Assembly (NCBI RefSeq): GCF_017833295.1
Contig: NZ_JAFIBW010000001.1
Location: forward strand, 5,828,001-5,892,000
Direction of reading: 5' to 3'
DNA: 64,000 nucleotides
Source: Methylobacterium sp. PvR107
GTDB taxonomy: Bacteria > Pseudomonadota > Alphaproteobacteria > Rhizobiales > Beijerinckiaceae
The notes beneath the pieces are model-generated. The model saw only the letters and a list, made by a program, of their open reading frames with translations, had not been told where the DNA came from and searched no databases. The translations under genes were made by a program, and so were the position numbers. Below are positions 8,204 to 19,228 of this stretch, piece by piece (the stretch's first letter is position 1; each line of letters opens with the position of its first letter).

Positions 8204-8880
8204 GCGACGAGAGCCGGCTGCGCGAGGAGATCTGCCGCTACGGCCGCTCGCTGTTCGAGCGCGGCCTGACCCCGGGCTCGTCCGGCAACATCTCGCTGCG
8301 CCTGCCCGACGGCGGCTGGCTGGTCACGCCGACCAATGCCTCGCTCGGCTTCCTCGACCCGGCGCGGATCTCGCGGCTCGACGGGGCCGGCCGGCTCGTC
8401 TCGGGCGACAAGCCCACCAAGGAGATTCCGCTGCACAGCGCGCTCTACGAGAGCCGGAGCGAGGCGAAGGCCATCGTCCATCTGCACTCGACCCACGCGG
8501 TGGCGGTGTCGATGCTGCCGGAGATCGATCCGCGGCAGGTGCTGCCGCCGCTGACGCCCTATTACCTGATGCGCACCGGCGGGACGGCGCTGGTGCCCTA
8601 TTACCGCCCGGGCGATCCGGCCGTGGCGGACGCGATCCGGGGCTTGGCGGGCAAGTACAGCGCGGTGCTGCTCGCCAATCACGGCCCTGTGGTGGCCGGC
8701 GACAGCCTGGAGGGTGCGGTCTTCGCCACCGAGGAGCTGGAGGAGACCGCCAAGCTGTACCTGCTCCTGCGCAACCTCAACCCGCGGCAGCTAAGTCCCG
8801 GGCAGGTGGCCGATCTGGTGCGCCATTTCGGCCTGACCCTGCCGGAGCCGGACGACCATGCCGGGCACGATCACGGGTGA
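8200..8880 (+). CDS. otnC: 3-oxo-tetronate 4-phosphate decarboxylase OtnC
   Basis: A 226-aa class II aldolase/adducin-fold protein. GLTPGSSGNISLRLPDG, PTKEIPLHSALY and VHLHSTHAVAVS (zinc histidines) and the later LLANHGPVVAG are all present. In this pathway it decarboxylates 3-oxo-tetronate 4-phosphate to dihydroxyacetone phosphate, the final step into central metabolism. Its ATG overlaps the repressor's stop codon, so regulator and enzyme are co-translated. The C terminus DDHAGHDHG is an unusual His-rich tail, possibly metal-binding. Confidence 0.88.
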   Translation: MSDESRLREEICRYGRSLFERGLTPGSSGNISLRLPDGGWLVTPTNASLGFLDPARISRLDGAGRLVSGDKPTKEIPLHSALYESRSEAKAIVHLHSTHAVAVSMLPEIDPRQVLPPLTPYYLMRTGGTALVPYYRPGDPAVADAIRGLAGKYSAVLLANHGPVVAGDSLEGAVFATEELEETAKLYLLLRNLNPRQLSPGQVADLVRHFGLTLPEPDDHAGHDHG

Positions 8881-8894
8881 GGCGCGGACGCCCA

Positions 8895-8917
8895 TAAAAA
8901 GGGGCGCACGGCCCCCC
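8895..8917 (-). terminator. Rho-independent terminator of mmcB
   Basis: On the minus strand GGGGC-CGTGC-GCCCC is followed by five T residues, just after the mmcB stop. The shape is that of a classical intrinsic terminator. Confidence 0.7.
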
Positions 8918-8921
8918 AAGC

Positions 8922-9434
8922 CTACAGCGCGCCCTCGCGCACGGCCCCCGGATCCGCCAGCGCGTGGAGGATGCGGGCGGCGCTGTGGGCGAAGCGCAGC
9001 GTCACGGCCTTGCGGCGGGCACCGCTCAGCGGGTGGTCGGGCGGCTCCCGCAGGATCCCCGCACCATAGGCGTCGGCGACGATCAGGCCGCATTCCCCCG
9101 GGATCAGCGATTCCGGGACTTCCTCGGGGATCGCGAAGAAGAACCGGTCGCAGAAGTCGCGGTAATCCGGCCATTTCCGGTCGGCGCGGAAATCCGCCAC
9201 GCTCGACTTGATCTCCACGATGGTGAGCTTGCCCGCCCCGCACAGCGCGATCACGTCGGCCCGGCGCCCGTTCGCCAGGGAGAATTCCGGCAGGGTGACG
9301 CAGCCCATCTCGGAGAACAGCCGGCGCACGCCGCGCTGGATGCGCAGGGCCGTGGGCGATTGCCGCCGGTCGACCGGCAGGAGCGCCTCGGCGACCGGGG
9401 GCGCGGAATCAGGCAGGCTGAGGGAAGCGGACAT
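8922..9434 (-). CDS. mmcB: MmcB family DNA repair protein (putative endonuclease)
   Basis: A 170-aa protein resembling MmcB, described in Caulobacter as a mitomycin-induced repair factor. The restriction-endonuclease-like core is visible: RRADVIALCGAGKLTIVEIKSS gives the D...ExK arrangement near residues 60-80, followed by FRADRKWPDYRDFCDRFFFA. ATG 9434 is used, with a TTG just before it. It is a single-gene unit with its own terminator. The nuclease activity is predicted from the fold only. Confidence 0.82.
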   Translation of the reverse strand: MSASLSLPDSAPPVAEALLPVDRRQSPTALRIQRGVRRLFSEMGCVTLPEFSLANGRRADVIALCGAGKLTIVEIKSSVADFRADRKWPDYRDFCDRFFFAIPEEVPESLIPGECGLIVADAYGAGILREPPDHPLSGARRKAVTLRFAHSAARILHALADPGAVREGAL

Positions 9435-9540
9435 CAATCAAGGGGGATGCGTCTGTGCCGAATCGGGACATCCTGCCAAGTCGCGCCCGGTCCGTCACCT
9501 GCGGCGCGGGATCACCCCGACGATCGCGACCGCGAAACGC

Positions 9541-10317
9541 TCATCCGAGGCAGGCCCGGATCGCGTCGAACCCGTCGGTGAGCGCGGCCGGGCCCGGCTG
9601 CAGGATCAGCGGCGCCTTGATCTCGTGGATGCGCCCGTCGCGCACCGCCGGGATCGCCGCCCAGCCGGGGCGGGACCGGATGCGCGCGATGTTGACCCGC
9701 TTCCCGCACCACGAGGCGAGGATCACCTCGGGCGCCGCCGCGATCACCTGCTCGGACGTGACGATCCGGTCCCTGGCGGCCGCCTGCCGGCTCAGGTCCG
9801 GGAAGACGTCCCGGCCCCCCGCGAGGCCGATCAGGTCCGAGACCCAGCCGATGCCGGAGATCATCGGCGTGTCCCATTCCTCGAAGTAAACGCGCACCGG
9901 TAGGCGATCCCGCGCCGCATCGGCGGCCTCCGTGAGGCGGGCTTCCAATTCGGCCGCCAGGATGTCGGCCCGCTCGGGCACGCCGACGAGCGCGCCGAGG
10001 GTGCGGATCATCGCGAGGCAGCCCGCCACGTCGCGCTGGTTGAACAGGTGGACCGCCACGCCCGCCCGGGCGAGGTCGGCGACGATGTCGGCCTGGAGGT
10101 CCGAGAAAGCCAGGACGAGATCCGGCGCCAGCGCCAGAATCTTCGGGAGGTCGGCGCTGGTGAAGGCCGAGACGCGCGGCTTCTCCCGCCGGACCCGGGG
10201 CGGCCGGACCGCGTAGCCGGAGACGCCGACGATCCTGTCCTCCTCGCCAAGCAGGTACAGGGTCTCGACCGTCTCCTCGGTGAGGCAGACGATGCGCTCC
10301 GGGGGAAAGCGGCGCAT
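9541..10317 (-). CDS. Cobalamin-binding-like (BtuF/ABC solute-binding) protein without visible signal peptide
   Basis: A 258-aa type III solute-binding fold protein. MRRFPPERIVCLTEETVETLYLLGEEDRIVGVSGY begins directly with the mature domain seen in BtuF and iron-siderophore binding proteins; PKILALAPDLVLAFSDLQ and GGRDVFPDL follow. No hydrophobic N-terminal signal and no BtuC/BtuD partner are present in the neighbourhood. It may be a cytoplasmic corrinoid-binding protein, as annotated in many alphaproteobacteria. It ends a probable two-gene unit with the dedA gene, 16 bp upstream. Confidence 0.72.
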   Translation of the reverse strand: MRRFPPERIVCLTEETVETLYLLGEEDRIVGVSGYAVRPPRVRREKPRVSAFTSADLPKILALAPDLVLAFSDLQADIVADLARAGVAVHLFNQRDVAGCLAMIRTLGALVGVPERADILAAELEARLTEAADAARDRLPVRVYFEEWDTPMISGIGWVSDLIGLAGGRDVFPDLSRQAAARDRIVTSEQVIAAAPEVILASWCGKRVNIARIRSRPGWAAIPAVRDGRIHEIKAPLILQPGPAALTDGFDAIRACLG

Positions 10318-10333
10318 CAGCGGTCGATCCCGA

Positions 10334-10888
10334 TCATCGGTCGAGCCAGGTCAGCAGACCGGCCCCTGGCGCGAGGAGCACGAAGGCCCAGACCAGCGCG
10401 GAGGCGAGGTTGGCCAGCTGGAACGGCAACCGCGCCAGGCCGAGGATGCCGGCGAAGAGCGGGACCAGAGCCCGGGCCGGCCCGAAGAACCGTCCGAGGG
10501 CCACCGCGGCGATCCCCCAGCGGCCGATGAAGGCCTCGGCCTTCGCCATGAGCTCGGGATAGCGCCGCAGCGGCCACTTGGTCTTGGCGCCGGGGCCGAG
10601 CCAGCGCCCGGCCTCGTAGGAGATCCAGTCCCCGAGCGCGGCACCCAGCGCGGCGGCGATCACCACCGGCCAGAATGAGATGTCGGCGCCGCCCACCAGC
10701 GCACCGATGCCGATCAGGATCACGGTCGCCGGCACGAACAGCGACAGGACCGCGATCGATTCGCAGAAGGCGAGGCCGCCCGCGATCAGCGGCGTCCAGA
10801 CCTTGTGCGCCTCGACGAAGGCGAGAGTCGAGGTGCGCAGGGCTTCGATGTCCATGGGGCTCAGCGTCTGACCGGAGATCGGTCCCAT
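10334..10888 (-). CDS. DedA family membrane protein
   Basis: A 184-aa membrane protein with the DedA/SNARE-associated core: FVPATVILIGIGALVGG, an ALGDWISYEAGRWLG segment, and the conserved RFFGPARALVPLFAG near residue 130. DedA proteins are inner-membrane proteins linked to lipid flipping and membrane potential. Starts at 10888 (MGPISGQ) or 10855 (MDIEAL) are both possible; the second gives the more typical N terminus. It is probably transcribed with the downstream binding protein. Confidence 0.83.
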   Translation of the reverse strand: MGPISGQTLSPMDIEALRTSTLAFVEAHKVWTPLIAGGLAFCESIAVLSLFVPATVILIGIGALVGGADISFWPVVIAAALGAALGDWISYEAGRWLGPGAKTKWPLRRYPELMAKAEAFIGRWGIAAVALGRFFGPARALVPLFAGILGLARLPFQLANLASALVWAFVLLAPGAGLLTWLDR

Positions 10889-10978
10889 CTGAGGTGCGCG
10901 GGGGAGGCCGGCAAGGGATGGGGGTGCGGGCGGGGCGGGAACCGGCTAACCGTAGCGTGACCACGAGCGAGTCGCGCG

Positions 10979-11827
10979 TTGAACGTCCTGTCGATCCAGT
11001 CCCACGTCGCCTACGGCCATGTCGGCAATGCCTCGGCGGTGTTCCCCATGCAGCGGCTCGGGGTCGAGGTCTGGCCGGTGCACACGGTGCAGTTCTCCAA
11101 CCACACCGGCTACGGCGCGTGGCGCGGCCCGGTCTTCGACGCGGCGATGATCCGCGCGGTGGTGCAGGGCATCGGCGAGCGCGGCGTGCTCGGCGCCTGC
11201 GACGCGGTGCTGTCGGGCTACATGGGCTCGCCCGAGATCGGGGCCGCGATCCTGGAGGCGGCGGCCGCCGTGCGGGCGGCCAACCCCGCGGCGCTCTATT
11301 GCTGCGACCCGGTGATCGGCGACGTGGAGGAAGGCGTCTACGTGCGGCCCGGCATCGAGGCGTTCCTGCGCGAGCGCGCGGTGCCGCAGGCCGACATCCT
11401 CACCCCCAACCAGTTCGAGCTGGGCCTTCTCACCGGCCTGCCGAGCCGGACGCTCGCCGAGGCCGGAGCCGGGATCGCGGCGCTCCAGGCTTCCGGGCCC
11501 CGCGTGGTGCTGGTCACCTCGGCGCTCTGCGCCGACACGCCGCCGGACCGGATCGACCTGCTCGCCGGCGCGGAGGGGCAGTTGTACCGGGTGCGCACCC
11601 CGCGGCTCGCGATCGCGGTCAACGGCGCGGGCGACTGCATCGCGGCCCTGTTCCTGGTCCATTACGCCCGCACCGGTTCGGCCGCCGCGGCGCTCGGCGC
11701 AGCGGCGGCCTCGGTCTACGGGCTGCTCAAGCGGACCGCCGAGGCGGGGTCCCGGGAGATCCTGACGGTGGCCGCGCAGGACGAGTACGTGAATCCGAGC
11801 GAGACCTTCACGGTCGAGGCGGTCTGA
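10979..11827 (+). CDS. pdxY: Pyridoxal kinase PdxY
   Basis: A 282-aa ribokinase-fold kinase. NVLSIQSHVAYGHVGNASAVFPMQRLG is the canonical pyridoxal kinase start; YCCDPVIGD, DILTPNQFELG and the anion-hole motif VNGAGDCIAALF near residue 220 are intact. It phosphorylates pyridoxal to PLP in the salvage pathway. The start appears to be TTG at 10979, since no ATG or GTG precedes the conserved first strand in frame. It heads a plus-strand run with the PhzF-like and Nudix genes. Confidence 0.9.
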   Translation: MNVLSIQSHVAYGHVGNASAVFPMQRLGVEVWPVHTVQFSNHTGYGAWRGPVFDAAMIRAVVQGIGERGVLGACDAVLSGYMGSPEIGAAILEAAAAVRAANPAALYCCDPVIGDVEEGVYVRPGIEAFLRERAVPQADILTPNQFELGLLTGLPSRTLAEAGAGIAALQASGPRVVLVTSALCADTPPDRIDLLAGAEGQLYRVRTPRLAIAVNGAGDCIAALFLVHYARTGSAAAALGAAAASVYGLLKRTAEAGSREILTVAAQDEYVNPSETFTVEAV

Positions 11828-11886
11828 GACACGGCCGCGCCGGGCGCAGCCGGAACGGCACAGCCAGAGCAGGAAAGTCCGACACC

Positions 11887-12771
11887 ATGGCGCGCCGCTT
11901 CCTCACCCTCGACGTGTTCACCGAGCAGCGGCTCGCGGGCAACCCGCTCGCGGTGGTGCTCGAGTCCGAGGGGCTCGACGACGCGGCCATGCAGGCCATC
12001 GCGCGGGAGTTCAACCTGTCCGAGACGGTGTTCGTGTTGCCGCCGACGGAGGCCCGGCACCGGGCGCGTCTGCGCATCTTCACCCCGGGTCGGGAATTGC
12101 CGTTTGCCGGCCACCCTACGGTCGGCGCCGCGGTGCTGCTGGCGCTGCAGGATCCGGCCCGGGGCGATGCCCGCGCCTTCGGCCTGGAGGAGGGCATCGG
12201 GATCGTCCCCTGCGTGGTCGAGACTCTGGTCGACGGCACCGGCGGCCGGGCGCGGTTCCGTCTTCCGATCCTGCCGGAGTTCCTCGGCCCCGGCCCCGAG
12301 CCCGAGACCCTGGCGCCGCTCCTCGGCCTGACGCCCGGCGACATCGGCACCGGCCGGCACGTGCCGAGCCGCCACGGGGTCGGCCCAAGCTTCACCTGCG
12401 TGCCGGTCGCCTCGGTGGCGGCCCTCGACGCCGCCCGGCCGGCCCAGGCGCCGGACCCCACGGACGGGCTCTACCTCTACACGCCCGATCCCGAGGGGGC
12501 CGGCCAGAGCTGGCGGGTGCGGATGTTCGCGCCGAATTTCGGAGTGCCGGAGGACCCCGCCACCGGTTCGGCGGCCTCCGCCTTCGCGGGAGTCCTGATG
12601 CAGTTCGAGACCCTGGGGGAGGGCACCCACGACGTGGCGATCCGCCAGGGACAGGCGATGGGCCGGCCGAGCACGATCGCGCTCCAGCTCACCATCGCGG
12701 CGGGTGCTCTGCGGGGCGTCGAGATCGGCGGCGCGGCCGTGATCGTCTCGGACGGCACCCTGCATGTCTGA
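11887..12771 (+). CDS. PhzF family isomerase/epimerase
   Basis: A 294-aa PhzF/diaminopimelate-epimerase-fold protein. RRFLTLDVFTEQRLAGNPLAVV is the family N terminus; the catalytic Glu region LSETVFVLPP, RELPFAGHPTVGAA, and the C-terminal EDPATGSAASAFAGVL are all present. Members catalyse proton shifts on small acids, but the substrate here cannot be predicted. It starts 59 bp after pdxY and overlaps the Nudix gene by 8 bp. Confidence 0.87.
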   Translation: MARRFLTLDVFTEQRLAGNPLAVVLESEGLDDAAMQAIAREFNLSETVFVLPPTEARHRARLRIFTPGRELPFAGHPTVGAAVLLALQDPARGDARAFGLEEGIGIVPCVVETLVDGTGGRARFRLPILPEFLGPGPEPETLAPLLGLTPGDIGTGRHVPSRHGVGPSFTCVPVASVAALDAARPAQAPDPTDGLYLYTPDPEGAGQSWRVRMFAPNFGVPEDPATGSAASAFAGVLMQFETLGEGTHDVAIRQGQAMGRPSTIALQLTIAAGALRGVEIGGAAVIVSDGTLHV

Positions 12772-13474
12772 GGGCTTCCGGATCACGCGCCTGACCGGTG
12801 TCACGGCGCGGATCGTAGCCTACGATTGGGCCTTCCCCCGCGAGAACGCCGCCGCCATCGCGGCGCATTGGCAGGACCGGATCCGGCGGAGCCCCGGATT
12901 GTTCGACGGCACCGTCCTCCTGAGCTGCGCCCACAGCGTCGCGGACGGGTCCGCCCGGGTCGACCTGTTCGCCGTCCGTTATTCCACCTTCACGGCGTAC
13001 CGGAACTTCAGGGTCGCGGACCCGCAGGTCGCCAACGCCTTCGCGGCGATCGTGCCCTGGACGGCGGACGGCGCCGTCCTGCTCGGCGAGATGGGTGCCC
13101 ACACGGCCAATGCCGGCCAGCTCTATTTCCCGTGCGGCACGCCGGACCCGGACGACGTGCGGGGCGACCGCGTCGACCTCGCCGGCAGTGCCGCCCGGGA
13201 ACTCGCCGAGGAGACCGGCCTCGCGCTGCCCGAGGGCGCCGCCACCGCGTGGGTGCTGCTGGACGGGGAGGGCCAGCTTGCCTTCCTGCGCCCGGTGCGC
13301 TTCCCGGATTCGGCCGAGGCGCTCGACGCGCGCATCGGGGCCCATCTCCGCGGCGAGACCGAGCCGGAACTCGCCGGCCTGCACAGCGTGCGGAGCACCG
13401 CGGATATCGACGCCGCGCGGATGCCGGGCTTCGTGCGCGCCTATCTCGCGGACGCGTTCGCGTCCCGATCCTGA
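12764..13474 (+). CDS. Nudix hydrolase family protein
   Basis: A 236-aa protein with a recognisable Nudix box, AARELAEETGL near residue 145, preceded by the expected glycine region RGDRVDLAGS. The N-terminal 130 residues are longer than in minimal Nudix enzymes and are not recognised. It overlaps the phzF-like gene (ATG inside its last codons), so the two are co-translated; a functional link to pdxY/PhzF chemistry is possible but unproven. A 12-bp-stem hairpin follows the stop. Confidence 0.78.
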   Translation: MSEGFRITRLTGVTARIVAYDWAFPRENAAAIAAHWQDRIRRSPGLFDGTVLLSCAHSVADGSARVDLFAVRYSTFTAYRNFRVADPQVANAFAAIVPWTADGAVLLGEMGAHTANAGQLYFPCGTPDPDDVRGDRVDLAGSAARELAEETGLALPEGAATAWVLLDGEGQLAFLRPVRFPDSAEALDARIGAHLRGETEPELAGLHSVRSTADIDAARMPGFVRAYLADAFASRS

Positions 13475-13508
13475 GGCGCAACCGCGTCGGGCCCGGCGCG
13501 GTTGCGCC
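13475..13508 (+). terminator. Hairpin after the pdxY-phzF-nudix run
   Basis: GGCGCAACCGCG (13475-13486) and CGCGGTTGCGCC (13497-13508) form a perfect 12-bp stem immediately after the Nudix stop codon. No T-run follows, so it may stabilise the 3' end or act with Rho. Confidence 0.5.
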
Positions 13509-13695
13509 GACATCGTCCGCAGGCTCCTGCGGGGGAAAGACTGAGATCGTCTTGCGCGCGTCAGCTCGACGCGATGTTGTTGTACGATGCGCGTGCAATA
13601 CAGAATCCCATTTCATTGATCGCCGCTGGCGCAACCATAAACTCGGCCGTCCCGAAGGGCTCGCGCGTCGCGGGCCGCACACGGCGACAGGCTTC

Positions 13696-14670
13696 ATGCG
13701 CACCGGATCTCACGCTCGTCCCGCCGGCCGCCGGCTCGCGGCCGTCCTTCTGGCCGCCGCCGTCACCGGGGCCTCGGCGGCCGCATCGCGCGCGGCCGAC
13801 ACGGTCGTCCTGCGCGTCGGCGATCAGAAGGGCGGGAACCGGTCGCTCCTCGAGATCGCCGGGTATGGGAAGGACCTGCCGTATCGGATCGCGTGGTCGG
13901 AATTTCCGGCCGCGGCACCGATCCTCGAGGCGCTTAATGCCGGCGCCCTCGATGTCGGCTATACCGGCGACCTCTCCTTCCTCACAGTTTACGCGGCCGG
14001 GGCGCCGATCAAGGCGATCGGCGGCACGAAATCGGATCCACGGACGCAGGCGATCCTGGTCCGCGCGGACTCGCCGATCCGCTCGGCCGCGGATCTCAAG
14101 GGCAAGCGGCTCGCCGGCACCCGCGGCGGCTGGGGCCAGTTCCTGATCAGCGCGACCCTCGAGAAGGCCGGGATCGCGCCGTCCGAGGCCACCTTCGCGC
14201 CGCTCAACCCGGTCGACGCCAAGGTCGCGCTGATGGCCGGCTCGGTGGATGCCTGGGCGGTCTGGGACCCCTACGTCTCGTTCGCGACGCTCAAGGACAG
14301 GGCCCGCCCGGTCGCCGACGGCGCGGGCCTGACGCCGGCCATCACGTTCATCGTCGCGTCGGACGACGCCATCGCCACCAAGCGGGCCGCCCTGCAGGAC
14401 TTCCTGACCCGCCTGAGCAAGGCGCGGCTCTGGTCGCTGGACCACCTCGATGCGTATGCCCGGACCACGGCCGACATGACCAAGCTGCCCGAGGACGTCC
14501 TGCACGCGGCCTACACGGCGCAGCGGACGCGCCCGATCGCGATCGACGACGCCGTCGTGAAGGAGGTCCAGGAGGCTTCGGACCGGGCGACGCGCTACGG
14601 CATCCTGTCGAGGCCCCTCGACGTCGGCCGGGCCGTCGACCGGAGCTTCACGGCCGCGGCCTCGAACTGA
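13696..14670 (+). CDS. ABC transporter solute-binding protein, aliphatic sulfonate (SsuA) type
   Basis: A 324-aa exported binding protein. MRTGSHARPAGRRLAAVLLAAAVTGASA is a signal peptide (twin Arg-like basic start, hydrophobic core, AxA cleavage near SRAAD). The mature part has LRVGDQKGGNRSLLEIAG, LNAGALDVGYTGDLSFL and LKGKRLAGTRGGWGQFL, typical of SsuA/TauA/NitT-type proteins. No permease or ATPase gene is adjacent, so it is an orphan or works with a distant transporter. The ATG at 13696 is fixed by the signal peptide; the open frame to 12826 is meaningless. Confidence 0.85.
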   Translation: MRTGSHARPAGRRLAAVLLAAAVTGASAAASRAADTVVLRVGDQKGGNRSLLEIAGYGKDLPYRIAWSEFPAAAPILEALNAGALDVGYTGDLSFLTVYAAGAPIKAIGGTKSDPRTQAILVRADSPIRSAADLKGKRLAGTRGGWGQFLISATLEKAGIAPSEATFAPLNPVDAKVALMAGSVDAWAVWDPYVSFATLKDRARPVADGAGLTPAITFIVASDDAIATKRAALQDFLTRLSKARLWSLDHLDAYARTTADMTKLPEDVLHAAYTAQRTRPIAIDDAVVKEVQEASDRATRYGILSRPLDVGRAVDRSFTAAASN

Positions 14671-14795
14671 GCGCGGCGCGGTCGTCACGCACCCGCGATT
14701 TTTGCGGCGCTGCGGGAGCTTCGCTGTTTCCGGCACGTTCACCAGGGGCTCCCCGCAGCGGCACGTGGCCCTGCGGGTCGCGTTCCGGAGTGTCC

Positions 14796-17063
<2,268 letters not shown>

Positions 17064-17070
17064 AACCGGC

Positions 17071-17105
17071 GGCCGGGCGGTTTTCGCATCGCCCGGCCGT
17101 CTTCG
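17071..17105 (+). terminator. Terminator hairpin after glgX
   Basis: GGCCGGGCG (17071-17079) and CGCCCGGCC (17090-17098) pair perfectly across an 10-nt loop, followed by a short T/C tail (gtcttcg). Confidence 0.6.
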
Positions 17106-17204
17106 CCTTGCGCGCGGCGGCGCACCCGGCTAACAGCACGGCACCGCGCAGCCCTGGCTGCGCCCGGCGCCCCGCTTGTGCGCCCGGGTGCCCGGTCCGC
17201 GGAC

Positions 17205-17294
17205 GGAGGGGTGGCCGAGTGGTTGAAGGCGCACGCCTGGAAAGTGTGTATACCGGAAACGGTATCGCGGGTTCGAATCCCGCTCCCTCCGCCA
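17205..17294 (+). tRNA. tRNA-Ser (GGA anticodon)
   Basis: The 90-nt gene folds as a class II tRNA: acceptor GGAGGGG/TCCCTCC, D-arm TGGCCGAGTGGTTGAAGGC, anticodon GGA at 17239-17241 in the loop CTGGAAA, a long variable arm (TATACCGGAAACGGTAT) and T-arm CGGGTTCGAATCCCG. The CCA end is encoded. A tyrosine integrase gene follows 92 bp downstream, so the 3' half of this tRNA is the probable attachment site of the island. Confidence 0.95.
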
Positions 17295-17386
17295 GCGCTT
17301 CGCTAAGTGGCTGATCCACTACGAAGCTCACCAAGATCAATGGCTTACGGCTAGGCGACTGCTACCCCGCGGTGCTATCCGGGAGC

Positions 17387-19162
17387 ATGAGCGACGTGAG
17401 CCGCCACACCTACCTCGCGCAGCGCAAGGGCAGCGCGAATTGGTACTTTAAGGCCAAGGTTCCCCGCGATCTCGTTGTCGCTTTCGGGCGAGAGCAGGTC
17501 TGGAAGACGCTCGGAACCTCCGACCTCGCGGAGGCCAAGAGACGAGTACGCGACGAGGCGGATGCCTTCGATAAGCAGTGCAGGGCGTTGCGTGACCGAG
17601 CGGCAACACATGGCCTGGACACCATCGGCACCGTGGCCCTCACGTCGCTGAGCAAGGCGGCCATCCAGGAGATGGTACTCGCGTGGTTCGACACCCTGAA
17701 CGTGGAGCGCGAGCACCGGCACGCGAGTACGCTGCCACACGACCGGGACGAAGCTCTCATAATCTTGGACCAGGACGAGAGCGCTCTAACCGACCCCGGG
17801 GATCTCGGTCTCGACGCAGCATACCAAACCGCGGTCCGCCTGCTTCGGGCAAACGATGTACGCCTCGTGCGGCGCCAGCTCGATCCAATCCGCGCTGCCG
17901 GATCGCGGATGCCGTTCGTGGTGGCTCGCGATGATGCAGCGTCGGTCCAGTTCCGCCAGTTGCTGGCGCTGCTACGTCGGGGCCAGTTGGAAGACATCCA
18001 CCGCAGCCGGGCACGCCTGACGGGCGACTACCAGGATCGGTCGTTCGATCCGGTGTTCAAGGCCAAGGTGGAGCCGAACGGCAAGACCCTCGCACAGGCT
18101 ATCGCCGCCTTCCGCGCCGAGCCACAGCGGGCCACCCTCATCGCCAAGTCCCAACAGACATACGACGTAGTCTTCCGCCTCGCGGGTGAGCTGTTTGGCA
18201 CCGAGCGGCCCATCCGCGAAATCGGCCGTGAGGACTGCAAGGCGTTCCGCGCGACCGTGCAGGCGCTGCCGCCGAACGCAGCCAAGCGTTTCCCGGGGCG
18301 GGCACTTGTGGAGGTCGCGGGGTTGAACCTGCCAGCCACAGATCGGCTGCACGCCACCACCGTCAACCACTACGTCCACGGCCTGTCGGCGCTGATGAAC
18401 TACGCGCACAACGAGGGCTGGATCGTTCAGAACCCTGGCAAGGGCCTCGCGATCAAGGGCGTAAAAAAGCGCCATCGCCGCGACCCGTTCAACGCCGCGG
18501 AACTCACCGCCATCTTCCAGACGCCGCTCTACACGGGCTGCCAGGATGACGAGAACGGGTATGCGAAGCTGGGACTAAACCGGCCGCGGCGGGGGCGGTT
18601 CTGGATCCCGCTGGTAGGGCTCTACACCGGCATGCGACAGGGCGAGATCGCGCAGCTCCGCACGGAGGACGTGCGTCTGTTTCAGGGCGTCCTTTGCATC
18701 TTCATCGCGGCGGACAGTGAAGATGTTGACGAAGCCGATCGCAAGAGAGTGAAGACGGAAGCTGGCGAACGCTATGTGCCCGTTCACCCGATGCTGGCGC
18801 AGATCGGCTTCGCCCAGCACGTGGAGCAGATGCGTAAGGCGGGCTCCGAGCGGCTTTTTCCGGACATCGTACGCGGTGCTGATGGCTACTTCAGCCCGTT
18901 CTCGAAGTGGTTCTCGCGCTTCCTCGCGGATGCCGGGGTGAAGCGCGATCGCAACGCCTTCCACTCGTTTCGGCATACCTTCAGGGATGCGATGCGCGAG
19001 GCCAGCGTGCCGCCCGACGTGGTGACTGCCTTGGGCGGATGGGTCCGCGGTGGGATGGAGGAGCATTACGGGAGCGGGCGGATCACCGCATCCGTCCTAC
19101 AAGAACACATGCAACGCATCCGGTATGACGGGCTCGACCTTTCTCACCTCACCTATCGCTGA
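17387..19162 (+). CDS. Tyrosine site-specific integrase of the genomic island
   Basis: A 591-aa phage-type integrase. The N-terminal part (HTYLAQRKGSANWYFKAKVP) is the DUF6538-like arm-binding type; the catalytic domain holds TGMRQGEIAQL (first Arg), HSFRHTFRD (HxxR) and the terminal EEHYGSG (nucleophile Tyr) near residue 565. ATG 17387 is preferred, with GGGAG just upstream. Integrases next to a tRNA commonly insert their element into that tRNA, here tRNA-Ser. A small GC hairpin (19163-19178) follows the stop codon. No second copy of the tRNA 3' end was found in the window. Confidence 0.9.
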   Translation: MSDVSRHTYLAQRKGSANWYFKAKVPRDLVVAFGREQVWKTLGTSDLAEAKRRVRDEADAFDKQCRALRDRAATHGLDTIGTVALTSLSKAAIQEMVLAWFDTLNVEREHRHASTLPHDRDEALIILDQDESALTDPGDLGLDAAYQTAVRLLRANDVRLVRRQLDPIRAAGSRMPFVVARDDAASVQFRQLLALLRRGQLEDIHRSRARLTGDYQDRSFDPVFKAKVEPNGKTLAQAIAAFRAEPQRATLIAKSQQTYDVVFRLAGELFGTERPIREIGREDCKAFRATVQALPPNAAKRFPGRALVEVAGLNLPATDRLHATTVNHYVHGLSALMNYAHNEGWIVQNPGKGLAIKGVKKRHRRDPFNAAELTAIFQTPLYTGCQDDENGYAKLGLNRPRRGRFWIPLVGLYTGMRQGEIAQLRTEDVRLFQGVLCIFIAADSEDVDEADRKRVKTEAGERYVPVHPMLAQIGFAQHVEQMRKAGSERLFPDIVRGADGYFSPFSKWFSRFLADAGVKRDRNAFHSFRHTFRDAMREASVPPDVVTALGGWVRGGMEEHYGSGRITASVLQEHMQRIRYDGLDLSHLTYR

Positions 19163-19209
19163 TGCGCGGTGCCGCGCACAAGGAGCGGAGGCACCGTACT
19201 GCCCGATCC

Positions 19210-19228
19210 AGTGCAACCGGTTTCACTG
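19210..19228. repeat. Island 20-bp motif, copy A
   Basis: The sequence CAGTGCAACCGGTTTCACTG lies 47 bp after the integrase stop. It is near-palindromic (one mismatched pair) and fits the LacI-operator pattern TGnnAnCGnTnnCA. Four more copies occur at 22761, 33112, 34476 and 36360. Confidence 0.75.
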
